Shown: positions 63,723 to 64,000 of the stretch, piece after piece
Position numbering within the stretch: the stretch's first letter is position 1
How the letters are laid out: each line of letters opens with the position of its first letter
Source: Auanema rhodensis
Taxonomy: Eukaryota; Nematoda; Chromadorea; Rhabditida; Rhabditidae
Length of the DNA stretch: 64,000 nucleotides
Reading direction: 5' to 3'
Assembly (NCBI GenBank): GCA_964057225.1
Contig: OZ059896.1
Coordinates: 14,954,501-15,018,500 of the forward strand
Made by a program: the position numbers and the translations under genes
The notes under the pieces: generated by a model
Seen by the model: only the letters and a program-made list of their open reading frames with translations
What the model was told of the DNA's origin: nothing
Databases searched by the model: none

Positions 63723-64000
63723 AACGAATCTGTTGTTTTCCGAAGTGATTGTCAATAACTACTATAATCTATATTGAAAATCGAAAAAAAAGAAGAAACT
63801 CCGTCGAGCCTAACTTCTACAATCCTCCGCTCTACCAACTGAGCTATCGACGGAACGAATCTGTTGTTTTGCGAAGTGATTGTCAATAACTACTATAATC
63901 TATATTGAAAATCGAAAAAAGAGAAGAAACTCCGTCGAGCCTAACTTCTACAATCCTCCGCTCTACCAACTGAGCTATCGACGGAACGAATCTGTTCTTT

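Larger units (their letters stand above)
59748..64000 (-). repeat. tRNA-Tyr tandem array, segment 5
   Basis: 15 class A genes, 11 class B (starts 59935, 60636, 61180, 61794, 62248, 62467, 62921, 63376, 63507, 63800, 63931) and 4 class C copies (59808, 60509, 61053, 62340), plus a 22-bp tRNA 5' stub at 59748-59769. The array continues past the right edge; 63985-64000 is spacer. Two adjacent B pairs occur (63376/63507 and 63800/63931). Confidence 0.92.

Noticed and set aside
950-64000. tRNA-derived SINE family
   Set aside because: Copies are strictly tandem and head to tail with shared spacers. There is no 3' tail, no target duplication and no dispersed pattern.

Overview
The window is eukaryotic nuclear DNA, most likely from an animal. 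The evidence is a tRNA-Tyr with a canonical intron after position 37, no encoded CCA, C1-G72 and A73, plus LTR retroelements and a LINE fragment. I cannot name the species. No convincing protein-coding host gene is present.

About 56 kb is one giant tandem array, all on the minus strand, built from a single gene: tRNA-Tyr (anticodon GUA) with a 10-nt intron. I count 222 full-length copies (class A, 83 bp), 105 copies of one T-arm-deleted derivative (class B, 54 bp) and 55 copies of one 3'-truncated 5' half (class C, 50 bp). Three spacers join them. The modules are A = 162 bp, B = 131 bp and C = 88 bp with spacer. The recurrent higher-order unit A-C-B is 381 bp, often with extra A modules. Larger blocks of about 0.87, 1.38, 3.4 and 3.48 kb are themselves duplicated.

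Layout: 1-949 is the 5' end of an LTR retroelement on the minus strand, with a tRNA-Gln primer site, ending 9 bp from the first tRNA. Then come array segment 1 (950-26179), a non-autonomous LTR element (26180-29640), array segment 2 (29641-34836), a 5'-truncated LINE (34837-35585), array segment 3 (35586-37943), a second LINE copy carried by array duplication (37944-38692), array segment 4 (38693-56184), a second insertion of the LTR family (56185-59747) and array segment 5 (59748-64000).

Each class A copy carries box A, box B and a downstream T-run, so it can be an independent Pol III gene. Classes B and C lack box B and are best read as amplified pseudogenes. Point variants are shared by distant copies, which records the duplication history. 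The left part is more homogeneous, and disrupting variants are more frequent to the right. The long plus-strand reading frames across the array are antisense artefacts: the 162-bp period is a multiple of three.
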